Below, piece by piece: positions 8,002 to 16,713 of a stretch of DNA of 34,594 nucleotides. The stretch's first letter is position 1. Every line of letters starts with the position of its first letter. The translations under genes and the position numbers were made by a program. This stretch comes from a bacterium. GTDB lineage: Bacteria > CSSED10-310 > JAFGSJ01. The DNA lies in assembly GCA_016934675.1 (NCBI GenBank), contig JAFGSJ010000163.1:1-34594 (forward strand), in the 5' to 3' direction. The notes beneath the pieces were generated by a model. It worked only from the letters and a program-made list of their open reading frames with translations, did no database searches and was not told the DNA's origin.

Positions 8002-9621
8002 CTATTTGTTTCTTTGACCCGGCTTTTTATCTCCTTGATTCCGAATATAATTGTGGACCAGGATATCATTTTTTCCCAACTGGAACCGCACAATTTCAAT
8101 CAAACGTTGCCCGGAAAAAATCTTTCCACGTGTTACCAGTCTGATTTTATCCCAGAACGTAGCGAGGGATTTATCCTGAATGATATTTTCTCCCGTAGTA
8201 GATTCGAGATAACCCGCGGGAATTTCACGTTCGAAATGGCCGATACTCCATCGACCCTGTTTATTCTGACAGGGCAATCGGGCGAGCAGTGGATCGCTGA
8301 GCGCCCAGGGATCAACGATATGGATGTGTGGTCCGGCATAAAAACCGTAGAACCCGGTGTTGGCCCTAATGATTGGTGTCACTCCCTGTTCTCGGGCTTT
8401 TTTGCCCTCGTCGACCCAGGTATAGAAGGGGAGTTGTTTCTTGCGATTAAATTTCAACAAACCGGTCTGTTGATAGTAAAAAGCACGCTGATCAGCTATT
8501 TGCTTGACTTTTGATGTGGTATTACCGTAGGATCCGTCACTCTTCAGGGTCGGCTCCGGACCACTGAAGCCTAACACCACGAGCAGAAGGAGGAGTGGCA
8601 GGGTCTGACGAAACAATTGCAGTTTTGTACGAGCGAGAATGACCGCCGAACAAAGAAGTGGAGCACTGAACAGGCGTCCACTCATGAAATCCCCCCCAAT
8701 CGAACAGATATAGACAAGATAAAGTCCCACACCGGACATGATTATGGCCTGACTGCGATTTGTCCGCCAACTCATCATGGCCATGATCATGACACCGGTT
8801 ATGGTAAAAAGGGTGATCGGATCATGTTCCAACGAATCAAGAAAATAACAGAAACCCTGCTCGAATAATTGTGAACCGGGGATACCGGTGAACAGCTTGG
8901 CATACGCCGTGTTAGGGAATAGAAAACCATAGTAAAGCAGGGCAAAAAGCTCCCAAAGCACAAAAGGAACAAAACCGGCTGCTATGACAATAACCTTTCT
9001 CCAGCTTATTACTCCCTTGAAAAAAAGTGAAACAAGGGCAGGAAAAAAAATCAGGCCCAGGTCCATCCGATTCAGAACACCGAGTCCTGCGATGAGGGCT
9101 ATGAAAAAAATACGGAGATGACTGAGCAGATGTTCTTCATCTGTTGAGCTTCTTTCATACAACCAGATAAAGCTGAGCAATAGTATATGAGTCAAGGGAT
9201 TCTCGAGACCAGATGTTGAATAGTCCATGAAGGATCGGGAGAGCAGTAAGGCAGTGAAAGCCAAAACACCACTTGTCATCCGGACAGACACTTGACCGAT
9301 AATCAACACTATGGTCGCGCAGGACAAGAAAAATGAAAGCAGGAGGGCCACAGCATAGATATTTCTCCAGAGAGCATACAGGGGAGTCAGGCAGAGTAAC
9401 CAGAGGGGATGAGTGAAGGACTGGACCCGCTCATTGATGTTCCAGCGCAAACCATAGCCCTTGATCCAGTTATCGACTGTTCTGAAGGTGATATAGGCAT
9501 CATCACAGACCCAGGCAGTCCGGACCAAAACGATCAGAAACAGGATTACCAGAAAGATCACGATGAGAGTGGGTTTCGTTGCTTTATCCGGATAGTCTTT
9601 GTGCCGATCATAACACATCAT
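8002..9621 (-). CDS. GT-C family membrane glycosyltransferase (AftB-like)
   Basis: About 539 residues with roughly ten hydrophobic segments and a soluble C-terminal region of about 150 residues. GT-C enzymes use polyprenyl-phosphate sugars and act on the periplasmic face. The first loop has the catalytic-type acidic motif in VCDDAYITFRTVDNW, followed by GYGLRWN and SFTHPLW, and later FLFPNTAYAKLF. This combination is shared with arabinofuranosyltransferases of the mycobacterial AftB type and their many uncharacterised relatives. I prefer the ATG at 9621 because GAGGG lies 7 nt upstream; an ATG at 9675 would add 18 acidic residues with AGGA only 2 nt away. It sits between two SGNH proteins, suggesting joint surface-glycan assembly. 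The sugar is unknown. Confidence 0.78.
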   Translation of the reverse strand: MMCYDRHKDYPDKATKPTLIVIFLVILFLIVLVRTAWVCDDAYITFRTVDNWIKGYGLRWNINERVQSFTHPLWLLCLTPLYALWRNIYAVALLLSFFLSCATIVLIIGQVSVRMTSGVLAFTALLLSRSFMDYSTSGLENPLTHILLLSFIWLYERSSTDEEHLLSHLRIFFIALIAGLGVLNRMDLGLIFFPALVSLFFKGVISWRKVIVIAAGFVPFVLWELFALLYYGFLFPNTAYAKLFTGIPGSQLFEQGFCYFLDSLEHDPITLFTITGVMIMAMMSWRTNRSQAIIMSGVGLYLVYICSIGGDFMSGRLFSAPLLCSAVILARTKLQLFRQTLPLLLLLVVLGFSGPEPTLKSDGSYGNTTSKVKQIADQRAFYYQQTGLLKFNRKKQLPFYTWVDEGKKAREQGVTPIIRANTGFYGFYAGPHIHIVDPWALSDPLLARLPCQNKQGRWSIGHFEREIPAGYLESTTGENIIQDKSLATFWDKIRLVTRGKIFSGQRLIEIVRFQLGKNDILVHNYIRNQGDKKPGQRNK

Positions 9622-9751
9622 AGAGTAACCCTCGATCATGGTCCATGAACAGACAGGTCCGTCGTCATCATCCATGTTCCTGAATTGCAGATACTATATT
9701 CAGCACTTATGATGAAGTCAAGGTCTATCCACTTCTAGGGATGTGTAATAT

Positions 9752-12541
9752 TCAATTATTTTCACGTAATGATTGTATACTGTTCTGTAATTGCGATGCA
9801 AGATATTCTGCCAAGATGTGTTTGCCATGATCATTCTGATGGACGTCATCGATAAAAGTGAGTTCGTCTTTATTGTTTTCGATGGCCTGTGCGAGATCGA
9901 TAATGGTCACATCAAGTTCACGGGCCAGATTTTCTAACGCTTCAACTGTGCTCTGTCGTCGTTCTTCTGGCTGGGTGTCATGACCGTCGGTAACGTAAAA
10001 TGGCTCAAGGAGGAGAACTGGTTCCTGCTGAAATGACCGGATCTGCTCGATCAGTGTTTTTACGTTGTGGATGTGGATATCGAGTGAACAATGCAGGGTG
10101 ATTGGATTTTTAATAAGATCTTTTTTTATGAGCCAGGTCATCATGTTACCTTGGAACAAAGACTTGAGCACAGAAGAGTAAACTCTGTAGAGCATGACTT
10201 TATTAAGCGAAGAATATGTCATGGCACGCCAGTATCTCGGGCCGTGAGTGCTCGTTTCGAGCTCATACGTAGCCTGTGCGGCTTGAACAGATAAAAATTT
10301 CATGTCGTTTCGTATCAGACAGATAGTAACGATATCAGGTTGAAAACGATAAAGTAAATTCGTATAAAAGTTCAATAGATGCGTCGTCGTCGCACCGGGC
10401 ACACCGGCATCAATAACCTCGATATCATCGATCCCGAGTTTTTTCAGATATTCTTCAAGATAGAGAGGATAGCCTTCGGATGTGCTGGAACTGCCAAGGC
10501 AGAGAATACGAACTCGCATTGGATGAAATTGTTTCATGCGCTCCGTCGTGAACGTTTTTTTGCCAAACATTTGATGGTCAATATATATATTCCAGCGACG
10601 GGCACTGGTTGCACGATACCAGTATAAATGTTCGGGAATGGCATATTGGATAGGATTTTCAGGAAATTTTTGGTCGAAGGGCGCGAGTTGTAACATCACT
10701 TCAGCTACGATGAGAAGAAACGCGATATCCGGCAGAGCAAAAAACAATCTTTTCCTCTCATAGAGCATGATCAACAACGACTGTAACAGGAGAGCGACAA
10801 ATGAACCTATACAGAGATAACTAATAGTGGAAGACTGGTCCAGTATTGATATGACAGCACTGAACCAAACAGGTGCAAGACAGTAGGCATAGCCCCCAGC
10901 TTGCTGCCAGAAAGGATATGTTTTACAACTCAACCGCATGCGGACAATTAACGTCAATTGCAACCCTGACAGAAAGAAAAGGGGAATGAGGAAACTGAAT
11001 AGAACATCATGGTGAGAATCTGTATGTGGCAAAGAAGAAAATTCGGAATGCTGCAACAGGCAGAGCATATTAATCGGGACGAGTGCGTTCAGTCCGGGTT
11101 TCTGAAGAGGAGCTCTGATCGTCACGGGTGGTAAGTCGTTAATGGACACCTGGATCATGGCGTTTTCAGCGTGAATGGCAACAGTGATTTCCCGTGACAC
11201 ATCAGTGATATTGTCGAAAGGAGCCAGAAGATGCTGATAGTTATTTTTCGTCAGATAGAGTCCTGATTGATGTTGAGAGTTTGCACTCAGAGTCAACGAG
11301 TACCAGGTCATTAATTCACTTCCTACGTTGATAGATTTTCGCAGGACGAACTCGACGATCGCGTCCTTTCTCATGAGGATTGTCGATTTCCAGGTAAAGT
11401 TGGCACAGGGGGAGGCAGGGACAAACGTATCACCCAGATAGACTTTTTGTTGCTGCTTAATACTTCTGGAAGGTGTAATGTCTGTGGTAGTGGCGGATTT
11501 GTTCGATGCATATGTGGACCACATGAGGCCTCCCAGCAGAGCAAGGGTAGATAATGCCAGGAGCCATTGAACTTTGGCAGCGCCTGTGGTCTTCGAGTTT
11601 TCCCCGGAGACATATATTTCTTCCCAATGAGACGAAAAAACGAGCCAGATCATAAAAATGAACAGCACGAACTGGACGAAAACAACATGACGCCGCCCTA
11701 ACAGTGAATCAGACAATAATGGGATTAGCCATAAACACCAGCTCACAGCCGATAAGAGGACAATGGATGGTCTCATCAATCCGGCATGCTGGCGTGAGAG
11801 AAACAGAAGCAGAAACATAAAACAGCAGAGGGCGCTACCGAGAAGTCCATTTATAAACCAGGCCTTAATAATCAATAGCTTCGTTGAAGGTTGGTCAAAA
11901 GTTTCAGTTAAAGACATCGCTTTTGTTCCACTCATACCTTCAATCCGGATGGATTCCATGACAAAGCCCGTGGGACCTGCGGCAAAACTAATCTGATCGA
12001 GTTCCGAGAAGTGTTCTTTTTCATAGACACCGCACGTGATGCCATTACATGCCAGTGTAATGACATCTTCATTTCGAACCAGTGTCACTGATACATGTTG
12101 CGGGTTTTCTTCAAAAGGGAAGTCCGCCCAGGAGGTTTCGATCACTTTTTTATCGTCAAACATGATATATCCTGAGCGATAGTCACTGTTTCGACTAATC
12201 CGGAAACCATCTGATAGGCGGGAGTCGTTGTTCCTCTTGAAAATGATCAGAAAATATGATGAGGACGGCAATTGCAATCTGGTTTTTATTGTGCTCCATG
12301 AATTAAAATTCGAGGGGGGTGTTACTTTAAGTTCACTGAATGCGTAAAAATGACATTTTCCCTTGTTAATCGTCTGGTTGGCAAACGCTTCTCCCAGTTT
12401 TCCCGCGTGCCACTCCGGTTGAACGAGTTTCCGCGACATGAGCGAAATCTGTAAGCCTGTTCGGGATTTCATCGAGACAAAGAAACCCGTGATAACAACA
12501 AAAAGAATGAATAGGATTTGATAGTATCGTCTGATCTTCAT
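9752..12541 (-). CDS. Large two-lobed membrane SGNH-type protein
   Basis: About 929 residues with an unusual layout. An N-terminal signal anchor (about 6-24) leads to a beta-sandwich, lectin/LamG-like region (about 40-215), then a block of membrane segments (about 230-340), a second similar beta-sandwich (about 370-495), a second membrane block (about 515-620) and a C-terminal SGNH hydrolase domain. SGNH blocks are LCLGSSSTSEG (probable nucleophile Ser685), DAGVPGATT, IRNDM (Asn745) and DDVHQNDHG (Asp898, His901). It probably de-acylates or acylates a surface polymer that the sandwich domains bind. The start is uncertain: this ATG has no clear ribosome site, and an upstream TTG at 12574 would add 11 residues. 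It is first in a minus-strand trio with the GT-C enzyme and another SGNH protein. Confidence 0.78.
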   Translation of the reverse strand: MKIRRYYQILFILFVVITGFFVSMKSRTGLQISLMSRKLVQPEWHAGKLGEAFANQTINKGKCHFYAFSELKVTPPSNFNSWSTIKTRLQLPSSSYFLIIFKRNNDSRLSDGFRISRNSDYRSGYIMFDDKKVIETSWADFPFEENPQHVSVTLVRNEDVITLACNGITCGVYEKEHFSELDQISFAAGPTGFVMESIRIEGMSGTKAMSLTETFDQPSTKLLIIKAWFINGLLGSALCCFMFLLLFLSRQHAGLMRPSIVLLSAVSWCLWLIPLLSDSLLGRRHVVFVQFVLFIFMIWLVFSSHWEEIYVSGENSKTTGAAKVQWLLALSTLALLGGLMWSTYASNKSATTTDITPSRSIKQQQKVYLGDTFVPASPCANFTWKSTILMRKDAIVEFVLRKSINVGSELMTWYSLTLSANSQHQSGLYLTKNNYQHLLAPFDNITDVSREITVAIHAENAMIQVSINDLPPVTIRAPLQKPGLNALVPINMLCLLQHSEFSSLPHTDSHHDVLFSFLIPLFFLSGLQLTLIVRMRLSCKTYPFWQQAGGYAYCLAPVWFSAVISILDQSSTISYLCIGSFVALLLQSLLIMLYERKRLFFALPDIAFLLIVAEVMLQLAPFDQKFPENPIQYAIPEHLYWYRATSARRWNIYIDHQMFGKKTFTTERMKQFHPMRVRILCLGSSSTSEGYPLYLEEYLKKLGIDDIEVIDAGVPGATTTHLLNFYTNLLYRFQPDIVTICLIRNDMKFLSVQAAQATYELETSTHGPRYWRAMTYSSLNKVMLYRVYSSVLKSLFQGNMMTWLIKKDLIKNPITLHCSLDIHIHNVKTLIEQIRSFQQEPVLLLEPFYVTDGHDTQPEERRQSTVEALENLARELDVTIIDLAQAIENNKDELTFIDDVHQNDHGKHILAEYLASQLQNSIQSLRENN

Positions 12542-13142
12542 GCAATTATGAAAAGGAGAAGTGTTTTGGACCAACTATTATTTTCATTCCCGGCAGCCAA
12601 GAGAGCGAGTGGCAAAAATGTGTTTTCATGGCAGTAGTGTAGAATATCCGGCATAATTCGCTCGTCATCATCGCCTGTTTCGTGCGTGATTTGCCAGTCA
12701 CGTTCGCCTCTCCACGGGTTGTTATCGAACCACCATTCTGCACCAAGTCTTCTCGCGACTCGATAAAGCCTGAGTCTCGCTATACGATACTCTCAACGCC
12801 CTGTAATTTCAAATTCAAATTGCATATCAAAGAATCAAAATATCTTTTTGAATCTTCAGCTTCAGATACTCAAGACCTCATCAGAGGATAACAGGATGGA
12901 CTGGATATTTTATGTCAGATACCATGAGAATCATTCTGTGATCATGCGCATAAGGAAGCAGTTACTCGGACAAGAATAAGGTTTCGGTCTGTATGCTGTT
13001 TGAAACGAATCCGGTCCGCTTTGAATAGCGCCACGATCAACAGGAAAAAATGCCCTTAATCATTCACACTCTGATACATCGCACATGGCTCTCTTCCCCA
13101 TTCGCAAGTGTGAAATCCGATCATGGAAACTGACGGACCGGA
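12542..13142. other. 600 bp intergenic region
   Basis: This lies between the large SGNH protein and the Ap4A-phosphorylase-like gene, both on the minus strand. Short open frames on both strands (for example 12682-12891 and 12546-12746) have no ribosome site and no domain-like composition, so I do not call them. I see no RNA gene, repeat or clear terminator. The promoter of the SGNH/GT-C trio should lie in its left part. Confidence 0.5.
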
Positions 13143-14084
13143 TCATGAACCGGAAGCCGGACGGGTAACATGTTTGAGTGCTGTCAGGGGTTTCTCCTTC
13201 TCCAATATGCTGAATTCCCGCTCATTCATGACAAACAGCGAACCGATAAAGGCCAGAGCATTCAGCGAGATTGATCGAAAAAACTCGCACTGACGTGGGA
13301 CTATCATCATCCACTCTCTGGAAAGCAGTAGATTATAAGGAAACTGCTGGAGTTCCCCCCGAACACCCGTAATGGTCATACCCACATGACGCAACATGTG
13401 CCGGTACATATTCAGAAGAGTTGTACAGACATCGGTCGGCGGATCATTCACCGCCTGACCGTGATAACTGAATCCGTGTTGAAAAGAGAAAAGCGAGCAA
13501 GTGCCCTGCCCGGTTGGCGGCGCTGCTGCGGCCAAGACAGGCCCAATCGGAATATCCGCCCTCGCTGGCGACAATGGAAGAGGAATGAACTGCAAATGCT
13601 TGTGGCATTGACTGGCTCCGGCCTGGACGCCTCCATTATAGAACCCGATCCCCTCGCGGGCAACCAGGAAAGCCCATAAGGCCAAAAAATCCTCGAGGGT
13701 CAGAAGTTCTTCTTGCTGTTCGAATTGGCGGGTAACAACCAGGACATGGTGATCGACTACATTATACTTGTTCAGCAGGGCCACATGGCTCGGAAGAAGG
13801 TCACTGATAAACAGTTCCGGATCATAAGGCAGAAAGGGATTGACCCGGGCATCGGCTGTGCGCGACATTCTCTCCTGGATCCGCTTGGCCTCGCTTTTAC
13901 GGACCAGCGAATCGAGAATATTGACCAGAAATTGAATGCCGGCCTGTTCGATTGTACAGCAACTGGTCGGGACCGGCTGTAAGGCTCCGGAAATAAGAGC
14001 TGACGCTGCCCGATCTTGAACTGCCCGCCATAATGTCCCCGGCTCGAACAAATAGCCTTTTCCATCAGACTGAGCATTCGGCAT
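13143..14084 (-). CDS. Ap4A phosphorylase (ATP adenylyltransferase)-like protein
   Basis: About 313 residues. Family members are HIT-superfamily enzymes that split diadenosine tetraphosphate with phosphate to give ATP and ADP, limiting the alarmone Ap4A. Diagnostic stretches are NPFLPYDPELFISDL near residue 90, LLNKYNVVDHHVLVVTRQFE, then FYNGGVQAGASQCHKHLQ with the H-x-H-x-Q catalytic motif (HKHLQFIPLPL), and a C-terminal region with FPYNLLLSREWMMIVPR. These match the fungal and bacterial APA enzymes closely. I chose the ATG at 14084 because AGGA lies 8 nt upstream; in-frame starts at 14093 (ATG) and 14141 (TTG) are possible. It is divergent from the dihydrouridine synthase gene, so it is probably its own transcript. 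Confidence 0.85.
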   Translation of the reverse strand: MPNAQSDGKGYLFEPGTLWRAVQDRAASALISGALQPVPTSCCTIEQAGIQFLVNILDSLVRKSEAKRIQERMSRTADARVNPFLPYDPELFISDLLPSHVALLNKYNVVDHHVLVVTRQFEQQEELLTLEDFLALWAFLVAREGIGFYNGGVQAGASQCHKHLQFIPLPLSPARADIPIGPVLAAAAPPTGQGTCSLFSFQHGFSYHGQAVNDPPTDVCTTLLNMYRHMLRHVGMTITGVRGELQQFPYNLLLSREWMMIVPRQCEFFRSISLNALAFIGSLFVMNEREFSILEKEKPLTALKHVTRPASGS

Positions 14085-14343
14085 GTGTCTCATCCTATCG
14101 TGGACCAGCCCGTTTGAAATCTGATCCGGAGTTGCGATCAATGGTGAAGATGCGATGCTCTGTTATGTAGCTGATTTTGAGAGGTTTTTCCAGTCCCCCT
14201 CTCGAGAGCAGACAGGGGCCTGGACAATGAAATCGAATTGGTATTATTGTGAATCGTGCATTATATGAATGTGCAGCCTCTTGAGGATGAAAACGATTCG
14301 ATCCCGGTTTCATTTTTTGTCCTGACCATCACGAGGAGATCAT

Positions 14344-15345
14344 ATGGCTGTCAGGCCCGGACCAATGACAATCAAGGGTTTAATTATCAACCCACCTCTG
14401 GTACTGGCTCCCATGGCCGAGTACACCCATTTCGCATTCCGACAGCTCCTGGCTTCGTTCGGTGGCTGTGGACTCTATCTATCCGAGATGATCAGTGCTC
14501 AAAAAACCGTGTCCGAACGAGGATGGCATAAACCACTTTTCCGCTGGACTTCTGACCAGACCCCGTTCTTTTTTCAGATCATGGGGCATCGGGCCGAGAT
14601 TATGGCGGAAGCGATAAAAATGCTCAGTGACTTGGTCGACGAAACGGGGCGTGGACCTGCCGGTTTTGATCTCAATATGGGCTGTGGTGCCCATTGGCTC
14701 ATTCGAGAGGGTTCGGGAGTGGCTTTAATGAAAGACATCTCGGCCACACGTCTCTTGGTCAGACAATGCCGGGCTGCGACCTCGCTGCCCCTTACGGCTA
14801 AAATCAGGCTGGGCTGGGAAAAGGACCCCGATTATCTGGTCCGGTTCGGTCGAATGCTCGAAGACGAAGGCGTTGATGCTGTTACCTTACATCCACGTCT
14901 GGCCAAGGAACATTTCACTGGCCGGGCCCGCTGGCAGTACATCGCCCTGCTCAAGGAACATCTGAAAATACCTGTAATCGGTAACGGTGATGTTCGGGAC
15001 AGGGACGATATCCAGACCCTGTTCGAGCAGACACAGTGCGATGGGGTCATGCTCGGTCGGGCCGCGATCAGGAAGCCCTGGCTCTTCAGCAATTTTCTGA
15101 ATGACCACGATCGCCAACCTGATCCGGATGCTATTATGAAGTCCATGTTCGCCCTTCTCCTGAACACTTTTCCGGAACAAATCGCCCTGGTTAGATTCAA
15201 GCAGTTTCTGAAGTTTTTTGCGGACAATTTCCGCTTCGGTCATCAATTGTACTGGAAGGTCTATAACAGTCGAACTATAATTGAAATTATAGCAATTATT
15301 GATCCGAGAAGGAGTGATAATGGAAACACAGCAATCAATGTTTGA
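14344..15345 (+). CDS. dus: tRNA-dihydrouridine synthase
   Basis: 333 residues, normal for the family. Dus enzymes are FMN-dependent and reduce uridines in the tRNA D-loop with NADPH. Visible motifs: LVLAPMAEYTHFAFR at the N-terminus (barrel start), NMGCG with the catalytic Cys114, TAKIRLGWEKD, LHPRLAKEHFTGRARW, VIGNGDV and GRAAIRKPWLF (FMN phosphate binding). The Pro that normally follows the catalytic Cys is Gly here (NMGCGAHW). The start has GAGGAG a few nt upstream. The last 26 nt overlap the next gene, which begins at 15320, implying translational coupling. Which D-loop position is modified cannot be told from sequence alone. Confidence 0.92.
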   Translation: MAVRPGPMTIKGLIINPPLVLAPMAEYTHFAFRQLLASFGGCGLYLSEMISAQKTVSERGWHKPLFRWTSDQTPFFFQIMGHRAEIMAEAIKMLSDLVDETGRGPAGFDLNMGCGAHWLIREGSGVALMKDISATRLLVRQCRAATSLPLTAKIRLGWEKDPDYLVRFGRMLEDEGVDAVTLHPRLAKEHFTGRARWQYIALLKEHLKIPVIGNGDVRDRDDIQTLFEQTQCDGVMLGRAAIRKPWLFSNFLNDHDRQPDPDAIMKSMFALLLNTFPEQIALVRFKQFLKFFADNFRFGHQLYWKVYNSRTIIEIIAIIDPRRSDNGNTAINV

Positions 15346-16402
15346 ACATGCTCCGGATATTCAACCCCAGTTGTTACGGCCCAATATGAGTATTACCGAC
15401 CTGCTGACTGTAATGGGCCAGACCTGCTTCGAGGCCCGTAATGTCGCACGGGGAGCCCGTCTCTTCCAAAGGATGATCGAAGCCCAGGATACGATCTGGC
15501 TCGGGATAGCCGGCGCCGGTATAGCCGGTGGTCTTGGGGGCATGGTCATCAACCTGCTTCAAGAGGGTTTCATCAATGTTATCTGTTCCACGGGAGCCCA
15601 GGTCTACCATGATCTGCACTTTGCCTTTGGCCTGCCGGTCAAGGCGATTTCACCCCGACATGATGATGATCTGCTCAGACAACATGGCGACACCCGGATT
15701 TATGATATCGGTATTCGTGAGATCGAAACCCTCGAAGCGCAGGACCAACTCATCCAGAAATTCGTCAGGGAACGCTACGATGTACTCGAGGACCGCACCT
15801 TGGCCAGTTGGGAGTTCAATTACGAGTTGGGCACATGGGTCCTCGAGAAGGCGGCCAAGCCCGACAAGTCCTTTGTTGCAACCGCTGCACGACTTGGCGT
15901 CCCCCTGTTCTGGGACTCGCAGGCAAACCATTCGATCGCCATGAATCTGGCCCGGCTTGAGATCGAGGGCTTCCCGGTCCGCCTCTCTTCTCAGAAAGAC
16001 ATTCTCGATTCTGCAGCGATCACTTTTAATTCCCAGGGGACCGGTTTCGTCGAACTGGGTGGAGGCGGTCCAAAAAACTTTATCCAACAGACCGGCCCGA
16101 CCATCCAACAGATACTCGGAATTGATTTCGAGGGCGCTGACCGGGGACTGCAGATCGGGACCGCTGTCGAACGTGAAGGCAGTCTTTCGAGTTGCACCTT
16201 CAGTGAAGCTGTGACGTGGGGCAAATATCGAGCCGATGATGCCACACAACTCGTCCAAATCTGGGCTGAATACAGCCTTGTTTTTCCCCTGCTCGTGGCC
16301 CATGTACTCGATGCCTGTTCAGCCCGACAACCAATCAATTTGGTCGCTTCTCTGCCAACAATGACCCATACATTAAAACAGAAAATGCGCCCGGCACAAT
16401 AA
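15320..16402 (+). CDS. Deoxyhypusine synthase-like protein
   Basis: About 360 residues. True deoxyhypusine synthase transfers the aminobutyl group of spermidine to a lysine of eIF5A, which bacteria lack. Bacterial homologues studied so far make polyamines such as homospermidine. Seen here are the NAD-binding Rossmann motifs (GIAGAGIAGGLGGMVINLLQ at about 62-81; ICSTGAQVYHDLH), the LGGGGPKNF motif at about 247-254 and the active-site lysine in EAVTWGKYR (Lys302). The start ATG has AAGGAG 5 nt upstream and lies inside the end of dus. The pairing with a tRNA-modifying enzyme is notable. A role in polyamine synthesis is the safest guess; modification of a protein target is possible but unproven. 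Confidence 0.9.
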   Translation: METQQSMFEHAPDIQPQLLRPNMSITDLLTVMGQTCFEARNVARGARLFQRMIEAQDTIWLGIAGAGIAGGLGGMVINLLQEGFINVICSTGAQVYHDLHFAFGLPVKAISPRHDDDLLRQHGDTRIYDIGIREIETLEAQDQLIQKFVRERYDVLEDRTLASWEFNYELGTWVLEKAAKPDKSFVATAARLGVPLFWDSQANHSIAMNLARLEIEGFPVRLSSQKDILDSAAITFNSQGTGFVELGGGGPKNFIQQTGPTIQQILGIDFEGADRGLQIGTAVEREGSLSSCTFSEAVTWGKYRADDATQLVQIWAEYSLVFPLLVAHVLDACSARQPINLVASLPTMTHTLKQKMRPAQ

Positions 16403-16457
16403 ACAACGCAACATGATCAAAACCATGACCTGGACAATGATGAACAAGGAGTTATTC

Positions 16458-16691
16458 ATGGTGTTTCAATTTTCTGCCTCTGATACCGACACAAGGAATT
16501 ATTCAGATCCAGATGATGAGGACAATGAACGTTTCAGCGAGTTTATGCCTCACAGAAAAAAGGAAAAGAACCAAAAAAAGGGAAAAGACAAGAAGAAAAT
16601 GGAACATGAGTTCGGCCCAAACAAGAAGTCCCGCAAAAACAAAGGTGGCTTTCGGGCCGAACGAAAAATGAAATGGACCGACGAAAATTAA
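16458..16691 (+). CDS. Small highly charged protein after the deoxyhypusine-synthase-like gene
   Basis: 77 residues, unrecognised. The first 30 residues are acidic (for example DPDDEDNERFSEF). The rest is very lysine-rich (KKEKNQKKGKDKKKMEHEF, then NKKSRKNKGG), so the protein is probably disordered and may bind nucleic acid or ribosomes. A strong AAGGAG lies 6-7 nt before the ATG, which decides this start over upstream in-frame ATGs. The gene is 55 nt after the deoxyhypusine-synthase-like gene on the same strand, so likely in the same transcript. It has many lysines that an aminobutyl-transfer enzyme could in principle modify; that is speculation. Confidence 0.65.
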   Translation: MVFQFSASDTDTRNYSDPDDEDNERFSEFMPHRKKEKNQKKGKDKKKMEHEFGPNKKSRKNKGGFRAERKMKWTDEN

Positions 16692-16713
16692 CCCAGGGCT
16701 TCGAACGGAATCT

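Noticed and set aside
15650..16303. 217-codon minus-strand open frame
   Set aside because: It lies wholly antisense to the deoxyhypusine-synthase-like gene and is explained by that gene's codon bias.
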